In this document: piece by piece, positions 43,066-51,320 of the stretch
How the letters are laid out: each line of letters starts with the position of its first letter
How positions within the stretch are numbered: position 1 is the first letter of the stretch
NCBI GenBank assembly: GCA_030427245.1
Contig: JAUHXA010000027.1
Span: 24,761-88,760 of the forward strand
Length of the DNA stretch: 64,000 bases
Direction of reading: 5' to 3'
Origin: Bacteroidia bacterium
GTDB taxonomy: Bacteria; Bacteroidota; Bacteroidia; Chitinophagales; UBA2359
Notes under the pieces: generated by a model
What the model saw: the letters and a program-made list of their open reading frames with translations, nothing else
The model's database searches: none
What the model was told of the DNA's origin: nothing
Translations under genes and position numbers: made by a program

Positions 43066-44832
43066 TTAAAATATATCGTTCACACTACAATTCAAGAGTC
43101 TTTTAATAGGGATTAACTGCTCTGAAGAAGTAAGTGTTTCAAAAATTGTTTTGTAATCGTCTTTATCCAATCCAAACAATTGAGCCACTATTTTTTCAAT
43201 CTGCAAATCAATCTTTAGAGAAATATTTTTTTCCTTAGAATCAATTACTTCATTTCTCACTAGCTCTGTTATCTGATGTATTGTTTTTTGAATCGCCTCA
43301 TCCTTCAAATCTATTTTGGGAAAAGGCAAATTTCCTACCATTGTTTGGGTCAAATAAGGATGACTTCTCCATTCATTCTCACCATATTTTTTGATTAAAT
43401 AGTAGGTTATAACCCTTGAATTGAGGATGGCTAAAACAAATTCTAAGGAAAGTTTTGTTTCAAAAAATGGATTTAACTTCAAGATGTAAACGACTTGATT
43501 GGTTATGGCATTTTCATAATCCATGCTTGCAGTGATTCCCACACCTGTTTTTCTCACCAAAATTTTATCTCCCTCATAAATGCCCATTTTTTTGTAATTA
43601 ATTCCTTTTTTGAGCGTATTTATCCAACTCTTGGAAATAGAAGTAAAGCGAAACAAATCTTCTCCAACCTTCAATTTGACATTTCCAATGCCATTGTGGT
43701 TGAATATAATTTTTTCTGTATCAGCATTTTCTAAACTTAAGGCAGACTTACAGTTATTGCATTTTGGCGTTTTTGATTTTGGATAAGGCATCCACAAGTT
43801 GCAGTTTGGGCATTGATAAACAATTCCCTTTTTAGAAATTTCAGCCCCTCTTGTACTTTTTATGTATGTTTTTAGGGGTAAACTCTCCTTTTGTATCCTA
43901 TCAAAAATCGTTCGTTCATCTGTTTTTAAATCAATATCAAACAAACAATTTTCATTCTTCCTGAACCTACTTTGAGGAACTTGATGCAGAAACTTTTTTT
44001 CAACATTTTCAAGTGTAAGTTCATTTGTAATTACCTTTTTTTTATAATTAGAAGTCAAACGAAAACAATCTACTTGATGGCTTTCGTTGGGTTTCGTGTT
44101 TCTTCCTACAATAACTACACAAGCTCGATTGATTTCTGGAAATATTTTTTCTCCCAACCTTGCAATTAAATGAATACTTGTGTTTTTAGATAATAATTTC
44201 CTTAAATTAGTATGTTCTTGACCAAAAATAGAATCGGGAAGAATCAAACCATAAATTCCACCTTCATTCAATTGGTTTAAAATTGCTTCAACAAACAAAT
44301 CATAAATATCAAATTGCCCTTTCGCTAAAGTAAAATTGAAGTTTAAAGCAAGATTATCATAGACATCCAAAGATGCTCCCCAAGGCGGATTGCTCAGTAC
44401 AACATCAAACCCATTCGCAATTCCCCACTCATGCTGCAATTCTTGCCACCCTTCATTGGATTTATTTCCTAATACAGGAAATAAAGCATCTTTATTTGTG
44501 AATTTTGAATCAAACAATTCTAAAGAGTCATCTGCAAATTTTGAAGTAGAGCTTAATACCGCATTCAAATCTTTATCTATTCCAAAAATTGAAGGAAAAT
44601 GATTGATTTGATTTTTGGAATATTCCAAAGCAAAACTTCTAAGTAAAGCACTATCACCACAAGCAGGGTCCAACACCGTTGATGTATTATTTAAATCAGC
44701 AGCATATTTGATAACCTTTTTTGCAAGATATTGAGCAAGAAACAAAGGTGTATAAAATACCCCATTAGCTTTCTGACCTTCTTTGCTATAAGAAGTAATT
44801 GGGTTTATATCAATTGTGTTACTATTTATCAA
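43066..44832 (-). CDS. N6-adenine DNA methyltransferase, TaqI/Eco57I-like
   Basis: 588 residues. AdoMet motif VLDPACG (D55-G59), catalytic NPPW (N148-W151), then a C-terminal target-recognition part with TaqI-like C-terminal pattern (SHPYLTQTMVGNLPFPKI). C341, C344, C358 and C361 (CPNC...CNNC) form a zinc ribbon in the recognition region. No nuclease domain is seen inside, so it is not a typical type IIG enzyme; a lone methyltransferase or half of a restriction-modification pair is possible. It stands convergent to RmuC. AT-rich; likely horizontally moved (inference). Confidence 0.85.
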   Translation of the reverse strand: MINSNTIDINPITSYSKEGQKANGVFYTPLFLAQYLAKKVIKYAADLNNTSTVLDPACGDSALLRSFALEYSKNQINHFPSIFGIDKDLNAVLSSTSKFADDSLELFDSKFTNKDALFPVLGNKSNEGWQELQHEWGIANGFDVVLSNPPWGASLDVYDNLALNFNFTLAKGQFDIYDLFVEAILNQLNEGGIYGLILPDSIFGQEHTNLRKLLSKNTSIHLIARLGEKIFPEINRACVVIVGRNTKPNESHQVDCFRLTSNYKKKVITNELTLENVEKKFLHQVPQSRFRKNENCLFDIDLKTDERTIFDRIQKESLPLKTYIKSTRGAEISKKGIVYQCPNCNLWMPYPKSKTPKCNNCKSALSLENADTEKIIFNHNGIGNVKLKVGEDLFRFTSISKSWINTLKKGINYKKMGIYEGDKILVRKTGVGITASMDYENAITNQVVYILKLNPFFETKLSLEFVLAILNSRVITYYLIKKYGENEWRSHPYLTQTMVGNLPFPKIDLKDEAIQKTIHQITELVRNEVIDSKEKNISLKIDLQIEKIVAQLFGLDKDDYKTIFETLTSSEQLIPIKRLLNCSVNDIF

Positions 44833-45165
44833 AACTGATTTTTTTTAAGAAATTATCTATGTTCAATTATTTTACTGATATTTGAATGATTGCTAATTAT
44901 AGTAGCGAATCTACAACAATAGGCTCATTTTACCAAACAATTAAGGCATTTTCAACAAATAAGATTTACAGTAAAATAACACTTTTTATTATCTTTAATC
45001 ATTGGTTTTATCTCAAAACACTCAATATCCCTGTTATGAAAACCTCAAACTCCTCCAACCTCTTCACCTACCCTTTTACAGTGAAGAATGGCACACCAAA
45101 TTCTACCACGAAAGAACGAAATTATCGTAATTTAGCTCCATAATCATCGTTCAATCCTACTCACC
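44833..45165. other. Gene-free stretch before the cyclase fusion gene
   Basis: 333 bp without a convincing gene. It is AT-rich on the left and pyrimidine-rich on the right. A 43-codon frame ending at 45129 has gene-like composition but no proper start. TAATTTAG near 45128-45135 is a near -7 element for the next gene. Confidence 0.4.
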
Positions 45166-47547
45166 ATGACCAACTCCACAAAAAATCGCCGACTCGCTGC
45201 CATCATGTTCACCGACATTGTAGGTTACACTGCCCTCATGCAGCAAGACGAAAAGGCTGCTGCAAAAGTAAGGACACACCACCGAACAGAATTTGAGCGC
45301 TGTCACCAAAATCACAATGGCGAAATATTGCAGTATTTTGGAGATGGAACTTTGAGCGTTTTTCAAAGTGGCGTCGAAGCTGTGGAGTGTGCGGTAGCGA
45401 TTCAAAAGGCTATGAACCAGGGAAAAGCGATTCCTTTGCGGATAGGGCTGCACATTGGCGACATCGTATTTGACGGAACAGAAATCTATGGAGATGCGGT
45501 GAATTTGGCATCTCGTATCGAGAGTATGGGCATAGGCGGGGCGATTTTGATTTCGGAAAAATTAAACGGTGAACTCAAAAATCATTCGCAACTTTCGACC
45601 CATTCAATGGGTTATTTTGAGCTGAAAAACATAGACAAACCCATTGAAGTTTTTGCAGTCAGCAATGAGGGAATCAAAGTTCCTCTGCGTTCACAACTCA
45701 AAGGCAAGCAAAAGAAACTGACCAAAACGATTGCCGTTTTGCCTTTTTTAAACATGAGCACAAATGAGGAGAACGAATATTTTAGCGATGGAATGACCGA
45801 GGAAATCATCAATGCACTCTCCAAAATCAAAGATCTAAAGGTCACTTCCAGAACCTCCTCTTTTTTCTTCAAAAACAAAAAAATACCCATCCGACAAATT
45901 GGCGAAGAACTGAACGTATCGACCATTTTGGAGGGCAGTATTCGATTGGCGGGAAAGCGAATGAGAATCACCGCACAGTTGATTGATGTGGAAGGGGATT
46001 TTCATTTTTGGTCGGAGACTTTTGACCGATACATGGACGATATTTTTGCGGTGCAAGACGAAATCAGCTTGTTGATTGCAGACAAATTGCGGGAACATTT
46101 GGGGCATTTCGACATTGAAGAACACTTGGTCGAAGCCCCCGAAGTATCTGTGGATGCGTATCAACTTTATTTGAAAAGTCGGTATCATTTGCTGAAAATG
46201 AAGAAGTCAGACTTGGAAAAAGGTATGGCGATTGCGGAAGATATCATTCGAGAGAATCCAGATTTTGCGTTGGCGTATTTGGCAGTTCATCTGGGTTATA
46301 CTTTGTTGGGAACGATGGGTTTAGAGGATGCTGTGGAATGTTTTTCCAAAGGGCAGCCTTATTTGGATAAAGCCATCGAGTTGAATGCAAACCTACCCGA
46401 ATGTCAGTTGCATCTTTCCTACATCAGTTTCCTCCAAAAATGGGATTTGCCTGCTAGTTATCGGCACTTACAGAAGGCGTTTGAGATTCGCCCAACAGTG
46501 GAATATTATCAGTCTATGGCATCGATTTTGGGGGCGGAAAAGAAGTTTTCGGCTGCTTTGAATTACATCAATACAGCTCTTCAAATTGACCCTTTTTCGG
46601 AGATTAATTTTCATTTGAAGGGCTTTGTTTTTTATGCTCAAGAAAAGTATGACAAAGCAATAAAATGTTTTAAAAAAGCAGCAGAATTGAAACCAAGTTT
46701 TACGGTATCGGTTTTGTATTGGGGACAATCGTTGTTGTTGTCGGGTCGCATTGAAGAAGGTTTGAAGCATTTTCAAAATCTCCCCATAGAAGATACTGAT
46801 GATTTGATGCGAGTAGGTGGAATGGCATTGTCTTATGCTGCAATGGGTGATGTAAATCAAGCACTTGCAGAGGTTGAAGCATTGAAGGCTTATCTTCAAA
46901 CCGACTTTATGGGGCGGGCGATTAATATGTTGATTTTGAGTGAAACGATGTTGGGAAATCACGAATCTGCTCTGCAATTTATCGAACAGGGAATTGCCTA
47001 CCAATTGCCGATGATGGTTTATTTGTATGTGGAACCTATCCTCAAGCCTCTCCGTTCAAATGCTCGTTTTCAGGAATTGATGCGGCAAATTTTGGGCGAA
47101 GAAACGGTGGTTGATAGCCCCAAAAGAAAGTACAAAAAATCCTTACTCAACAAGGAGTTGTTGGAAAAGTATTACCTTCAATTGGAGGTCTTGATGGAAA
47201 AAGAAAAACCCTATCTCGACTCCAATCTAAGCCTCCGAAGTTTGGCAGAAATGATGGAGATTCCGCCAAATCATTTGTCGCAGTTGCTCAATGAAGGATT
47301 TGATAAGAACTTTGCGGAATATGTCAATTTCTATCGCCTCGAAACCTTCAAATCCAAAGTTGCTGACCCCAAACAACAACACCTGACCATCCTTGCTCTT
47401 GCTTATGACAGTGGCTTCAATTCTAAGACTGTCTTTAATACGTTCTTCAAAAAGGTGATGGGAAAAACGCCGAAGGCTTATTGGAAGGAGGTTGTAAAAA
47501 CTCAAATTCAAAGCACAAATTCAAACTCAAGAAAGACAGATTTGTGA
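45166..47547 (+). CDS. Class III nucleotide cyclase fused to TolB-like, TPR and AraC-type HTH domains
   Basis: 793 residues. Cyclase domain at about 9-160: FTDIVGY with metal Asp17, FGDG with Asp60, and NLASR with Asn113 and Arg117. The position usually Lys for adenine recognition (before GDG) is Gln56, so nucleotide choice is open. Next comes a FlgO/TolB-like amino-terminal region (TIAVLPFLNMS..., about 187-320), a TPR array (about 335-620) and an AraC-type helix-turn-helix at the C-terminus (about 660-780, LSQLLNEGF, AYDSGFNSKTVFNTFFKK). No TM helix is seen, so a cytosolic one-piece regulator: cyclase, sensor-like TPR and DNA binding. The last residues (about QIQSTNSNSRKTDL) overlap an intergenic-type CAAATTCAAA repeat. 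Confidence 0.9.
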   Translation: MTNSTKNRRLAAIMFTDIVGYTALMQQDEKAAAKVRTHHRTEFERCHQNHNGEILQYFGDGTLSVFQSGVEAVECAVAIQKAMNQGKAIPLRIGLHIGDIVFDGTEIYGDAVNLASRIESMGIGGAILISEKLNGELKNHSQLSTHSMGYFELKNIDKPIEVFAVSNEGIKVPLRSQLKGKQKKLTKTIAVLPFLNMSTNEENEYFSDGMTEEIINALSKIKDLKVTSRTSSFFFKNKKIPIRQIGEELNVSTILEGSIRLAGKRMRITAQLIDVEGDFHFWSETFDRYMDDIFAVQDEISLLIADKLREHLGHFDIEEHLVEAPEVSVDAYQLYLKSRYHLLKMKKSDLEKGMAIAEDIIRENPDFALAYLAVHLGYTLLGTMGLEDAVECFSKGQPYLDKAIELNANLPECQLHLSYISFLQKWDLPASYRHLQKAFEIRPTVEYYQSMASILGAEKKFSAALNYINTALQIDPFSEINFHLKGFVFYAQEKYDKAIKCFKKAAELKPSFTVSVLYWGQSLLLSGRIEEGLKHFQNLPIEDTDDLMRVGGMALSYAAMGDVNQALAEVEALKAYLQTDFMGRAINMLILSETMLGNHESALQFIEQGIAYQLPMMVYLYVEPILKPLRSNARFQELMRQILGEETVVDSPKRKYKKSLLNKELLEKYYLQLEVLMEKEKPYLDSNLSLRSLAEMMEIPPNHLSQLLNEGFDKNFAEYVNFYRLETFKSKVADPKQQHLTILALAYDSGFNSKTVFNTFFKKVMGKTPKAYWKEVVKTQIQSTNSNSRKTDL

Positions 47548-47796
47548 TGGAATGTTAAAAACAATAGTGTTCACCCTTTTTGAGACCTTGGACGAAAGAA
47601 TTGAGAAACAGGAGGCAAGATGGGAGTACTCCAAGTTCTTAGCATACCTCTGCGAAACCTTAGCGTTCTTTGCGAGAAACTGGACGCTGTGTTTACTAAC
47701 CAAATTGGTTCGGGTTTTCAAATCAGAACGACTGCCCTTACTCCTTGCCTTACCTTTGCAGTATTGTATTAAAAAATTTTCACGAAAAATCGAAAC

Positions 47797-48819
47797 ATGA
47801 ATTCTGCAAAAATGAAAGCCATCGTCTGTACAAAATACGGCTCGCCTGAAGTTCTTCAATTGCAAAAAGTACCCAAACCTATTCCCAAAGAAAAAGAAGT
47901 CTTGGTTAAAATTCACGCTTCTTCTATCACCGCAGCAGATACCATGATGCGAAAAGGAAAGCCCGTTTATGCTCGTTTATTTTTGGGATTGACCAAGCCC
48001 AAAAATCCGATTACAGGAACTGGATTTGCAGGTGTCATTGAAGCGGTCGGAGAAGGCGTGAGCTTGTTCAAAGTTGGAGAAGAGGTTTTTGGAGAAACAG
48101 TTTTCGGCTTTGGAGCAAATGCGGAATATACTTGTGTGGCAGAAGATGGTTTGTTTTTAACAAAACCCTTGAACGTTTCTTTTGCAGCAGCGGCTACGGT
48201 CTGTGATGGCGCATTGACTTCGTGGAACTTTCTCAAGATAATTGGAAAGATTCAGAAAGGGCAAAAAGTGCTTATCAACGGTGCATCGGGAAGTTTGGGA
48301 ACGGCTGCTGTTCAACTCGCTAAGTATTTTGGAGCAGAAGTGACGGGCGTTTGCAGTGCTGCAAATGTGGAGTTGGTGAAGTCTTTGGGCGCAGATAAGG
48401 TGATTGACTATATGAGAAGTGACTTTACTCAAAATGGCGAAACTTACGACCTCATTTACGACACGATTGGCGCAAGTTCTTTCTCAAAATGTAAAAAAGC
48501 ATTGACTGCAAAAGGAGCTTACCTTTCACCTGTGTTGAGCTTTTCGCTTTTATTGCAGATGTTGAGGACTTCAATATTTGGCAGCAAAAAAGCCAAGTTT
48601 TCGGCAACGGGTATGCTACCTGTTCCAGATTTGAAAGTCTATCTCAAAGAGTTAAAAGGACTTTTGGAAACAGAACAATTGAAGATGGTCATGGATAGGG
48701 CTTATCCATTGCAGGAAGTGGCAAAAGCGCATTGGTACATCGATACAGGGCGCAAGAAAGGGAATGTAGTGGCCATCATCACAGATTTCGCAGATATTTC
48801 AGATGTCGCAGATAAATAA
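47797..48819 (+). CDS. NAD(P)-dependent zinc-free alcohol dehydrogenase/quinone-reductase-like
   Basis: 340 residues (or 335 from Met6). MDR fold: GTGFAGVIEAVGEGV, VLINGASGSLGTAAVQLAKYFGAEVTGVCS (cofactor-binding loop) and GADKVIDY. The zinc-binding Cys/His of classic ADHs is lacking, so it resembles quinone or enal reductases. Substrate not known. Its 3' end lies 12 bp from the converging DoxX-family stop. Confidence 0.87.
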   Translation: MNSAKMKAIVCTKYGSPEVLQLQKVPKPIPKEKEVLVKIHASSITAADTMMRKGKPVYARLFLGLTKPKNPITGTGFAGVIEAVGEGVSLFKVGEEVFGETVFGFGANAEYTCVAEDGLFLTKPLNVSFAAAATVCDGALTSWNFLKIIGKIQKGQKVLINGASGSLGTAAVQLAKYFGAEVTGVCSAANVELVKSLGADKVIDYMRSDFTQNGETYDLIYDTIGASSFSKCKKALTAKGAYLSPVLSFSLLLQMLRTSIFGSKKAKFSATGMLPVPDLKVYLKELKGLLETEQLKMVMDRAYPLQEVAKAHWYIDTGRKKGNVVAIITDFADISDVADK

Positions 48820-48831
48820 TTGGTTGCATAG

Positions 48832-49251
48832 TTATTCTTTCTTTCCAAACCACATCGCATCCAATGAATAGCGTCCAGGACCAGTGAAAAACAGGGCAAT
48901 ATAAGTGATACCGTATAGAATCGCTTTCTCTTGTTTGGCGAATGGGTCAGAAAAATGAACCATAAAATAGGCTACTGCCATGGTAACAATCAAAGGAATC
49001 AAAGCCAATCGAGTAAACAATCCCAGTGCTATCAAAAGAGAACAAATAACTTCTGCAAATACTGCCAAACCCAGTGATGCAACGACCCCCAATCCAAAAG
49101 GATCGGCAAACTGTATCTCTTCACCACCAAACAATTTGCCCCATTTTCCGATACCATGACCATACAACATTGCAGCCCCAAAGGTGATTCTCAATAAGAG
49201 TAAACCAATGTCTGTCCATTTTGCCGAAGATTCAAAAGATAAAAGTTTCAT
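48832..49251 (-). CDS. DoxX family membrane protein
   Basis: 139 residues from ATG at 49251; the upstream frame to 49347 lacks family similarity. Four TM helices with DIGLLLLRITFGAAMLYGHGIGK, the DoxX start pattern. Family members are small inner-membrane proteins tied to redox or quinone metabolism; role not settled. The converging oxidoreductase gene may be related only by chance. Confidence 0.85.
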   Translation of the reverse strand: MKLLSFESSAKWTDIGLLLLRITFGAAMLYGHGIGKWGKLFGGEEIQFADPFGLGVVASLGLAVFAEVICSLLIALGLFTRLALIPLIVTMAVAYFMVHFSDPFAKQEKAILYGITYIALFFTGPGRYSLDAMWFGKKE

Positions 49252-49371
49252 ACTTTGTTGTCTATATTTTAAACATTCAAAGATAAGCAACAAATAGAAA
49301 TGAGGAAGTGTTTCCACTTCCTCATTATCTTGCCAAAAATAAGTCAACTGTATGATAAGAAATGTGTGGTA

Positions 49372-51192
49372 TTATGGTCGAATCACCTTAAATTCACCAC
49401 TTACAGGAACTTGTGTTGTCGTTCCTTGGTCAATATAAATTGCTTCGCCAGTGAAAGTACCACGAATAAGGTCACCAGGATTTTCACCAAAATGAGTAAC
49501 TTCCATGGTGGTAGAAGCAGGAATCAATTCGTAGAATTTTTCGGAGGTTTCTGCTCCAAAATATCCCGTCACATTGCTGTAAGTACCTATACCCGTCACA
49601 CTCTCTGCGCTGATATTTGCATAGTAGTAGTTGTTCAAATCAGGCTCAGATTCACTTGCACTGATAGACATTCCATCTCCACCAACTTGTCCATTTGGGT
49701 TGCCAAAATAAACCTCCACATTCACAAACAAACGGTAGGGTGCTCCTTCGGCATTTAGATTAAGAAACTGTGGTAATTCATCACAAGCTTTTAGTACCCC
49801 CGCATCTACAAGAGGATTGGTGAGGTCTAAAACCTGAACGGGACTCGCTTTTACGTTGATAAGGTCAATCACACTGATTTCTCCAGAAGTATCATCACAT
49901 ACATTCACTGCAAATTCAAAGGTGCCATCTTCGTCCAATGGATAGATAAAGTGAAGATCATCTAATGAAAAATCAATGTATCCGTCTGTAATCAAAACAT
50001 CATTGCAGTCGGTTGCCGAGCCTGTAACGGTCACAAAATCATCGTTTGCTCCTTGCACGACTATTGTTCCCAAATCGGTATCATTGGCATAAGGGCCATA
50101 TTCTTGCTCAAAAATTACATTGTCGCATCGGTCTAAGATGGTAACGGTGAAGACCTCGTTTGCAGGGAAGTTGTAAAAATCAAACTCCCCACTGCTATCC
50201 AAAAATCCACCTCGTCGCAAAATATCCTCCACTTCGACATAGATTTGGAGGAAAGGCATAACAATATCATTTCCAGATGTATTGCGAGAAACCACCTTAC
50301 CCGTAACCGAAATACGCTCACCTTTGTAGTCACAATTCCAGGAACTGAAATGCGCCACATCTCCCACATAAAATCCTCCCTGCAAACTTGCACTGCCTTC
50401 TTCCAGCCATACGCCCAAATCTTCGTTGTAAGACCAAAGCGGAATGGTCGTAGGGGCATTACCTCGGATTTCGGCGGGAACAGGGAAAGAAAGTGTGGCA
50501 GGGCTTCCGTCTTTGAGCTGCAATTCGTCTCCATTGTCCGCCAACAGTTCAACATTCAACATTCCATAAGTACCCAAAAGCACTTCCTTCCCTTCTTTGT
50601 CCACACCACTCAAATCACCTACGATTCGAGCAGGTAAATCGCTGGCTGTCGGATCAATCCATGACATTGCCACATTGACATTACCCGTATATTCACCACC
50701 ACTTTCATAGCGAACACTATTGGAAAGCAATTCTAATTTTGCGCTACTCGGATGCGTAGCCGTGCCTCCTGTTGAAGCAGAAATAGTGCCTATAATGGTT
50801 TTGTCCAGTAATTTTATTTTGGTGTAATTGTAGCTATCAGGTGTGACATTCATTTTGCGGAACCCTTCAAATTTTCCCATTTGACGCACTTTGATGAATG
50901 CGCCATCGCTTGCCACTCTCACGTTGCGGTACAAAAAATTGCCATTTTCATCGGTAGTTGTCGCTTCAAAACCAGCATCGGTTTTCAACAATACTTCGCT
51001 ATCTGCAATCGGATTGTTGTTTTCGTCTATCACCAAACCGAAAATATTGGTGGTGACAAGTTTTTTTGCAGCAGGTAGCAAAATCGTGTCCTTTCCAAAA
51101 TCTTCTTCTTTTACACAGCTATTGAAGAAAGTGGTCATTCCTACGAAGAATAGTAGGAGAAGTATTTTTTTTGAATTTGAGATTGTATTCAT
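49372..51192 (-). CDS. Lipoprotein with carboxypeptidase-regulatory-like domain
   Basis: 606 residues. Lipoprotein signal peptide ending FFNSC, lipidated Cys26. Residues about 47-110 form a CarboxypepD_reg-like beta-sandwich (TTNIFGLVIDENNNPIADSEVLLKT, TTTDENGNF), the same domain class as in the sigma factor at 9009. The rest is beta-rich with no named domain. It is expected to be attached to the outer membrane. Role unknown. Confidence 0.8.
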   Translation of the reverse strand: MNTISNSKKILLLLFFVGMTTFFNSCVKEEDFGKDTILLPAAKKLVTTNIFGLVIDENNNPIADSEVLLKTDAGFEATTTDENGNFLYRNVRVASDGAFIKVRQMGKFEGFRKMNVTPDSYNYTKIKLLDKTIIGTISASTGGTATHPSSAKLELLSNSVRYESGGEYTGNVNVAMSWIDPTASDLPARIVGDLSGVDKEGKEVLLGTYGMLNVELLADNGDELQLKDGSPATLSFPVPAEIRGNAPTTIPLWSYNEDLGVWLEEGSASLQGGFYVGDVAHFSSWNCDYKGERISVTGKVVSRNTSGNDIVMPFLQIYVEVEDILRRGGFLDSSGEFDFYNFPANEVFTVTILDRCDNVIFEQEYGPYANDTDLGTIVVQGANDDFVTVTGSATDCNDVLITDGYIDFSLDDLHFIYPLDEDGTFEFAVNVCDDTSGEISVIDLINVKASPVQVLDLTNPLVDAGVLKACDELPQFLNLNAEGAPYRLFVNVEVYFGNPNGQVGGDGMSISASESEPDLNNYYYANISAESVTGIGTYSNVTGYFGAETSEKFYELIPASTTMEVTHFGENPGDLIRGTFTGEAIYIDQGTTTQVPVSGEFKVIRP

Positions 51193-51320
51193 AAGTCAAT
51201 GTGTTTGTTGTATTGTGTTGTTGTAAGTATTTGTAGCTGCTACTTACTTCTATAAAACCCACCCTTATGAAAACGCTGCATGATGATAAAGGAAATCTTG
51301 TTTATTCCCTACTTCCACTC

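Noticed and set aside
44886..45143. Small frames before the cyclase fusion gene, including a gene-like 43-codon frame ending at 45129
   Set aside because: No proper start codon or family match; possibly a gene remnant but unsupported.
47552..47800. 82-residue frame between cyclase and oxidoreductase genes
   Set aside because: Composed of dispersed repeat-like pieces (CTCTGCGAAACC, TTTGCG, TTGGACGAAAG) and has no family similarity.
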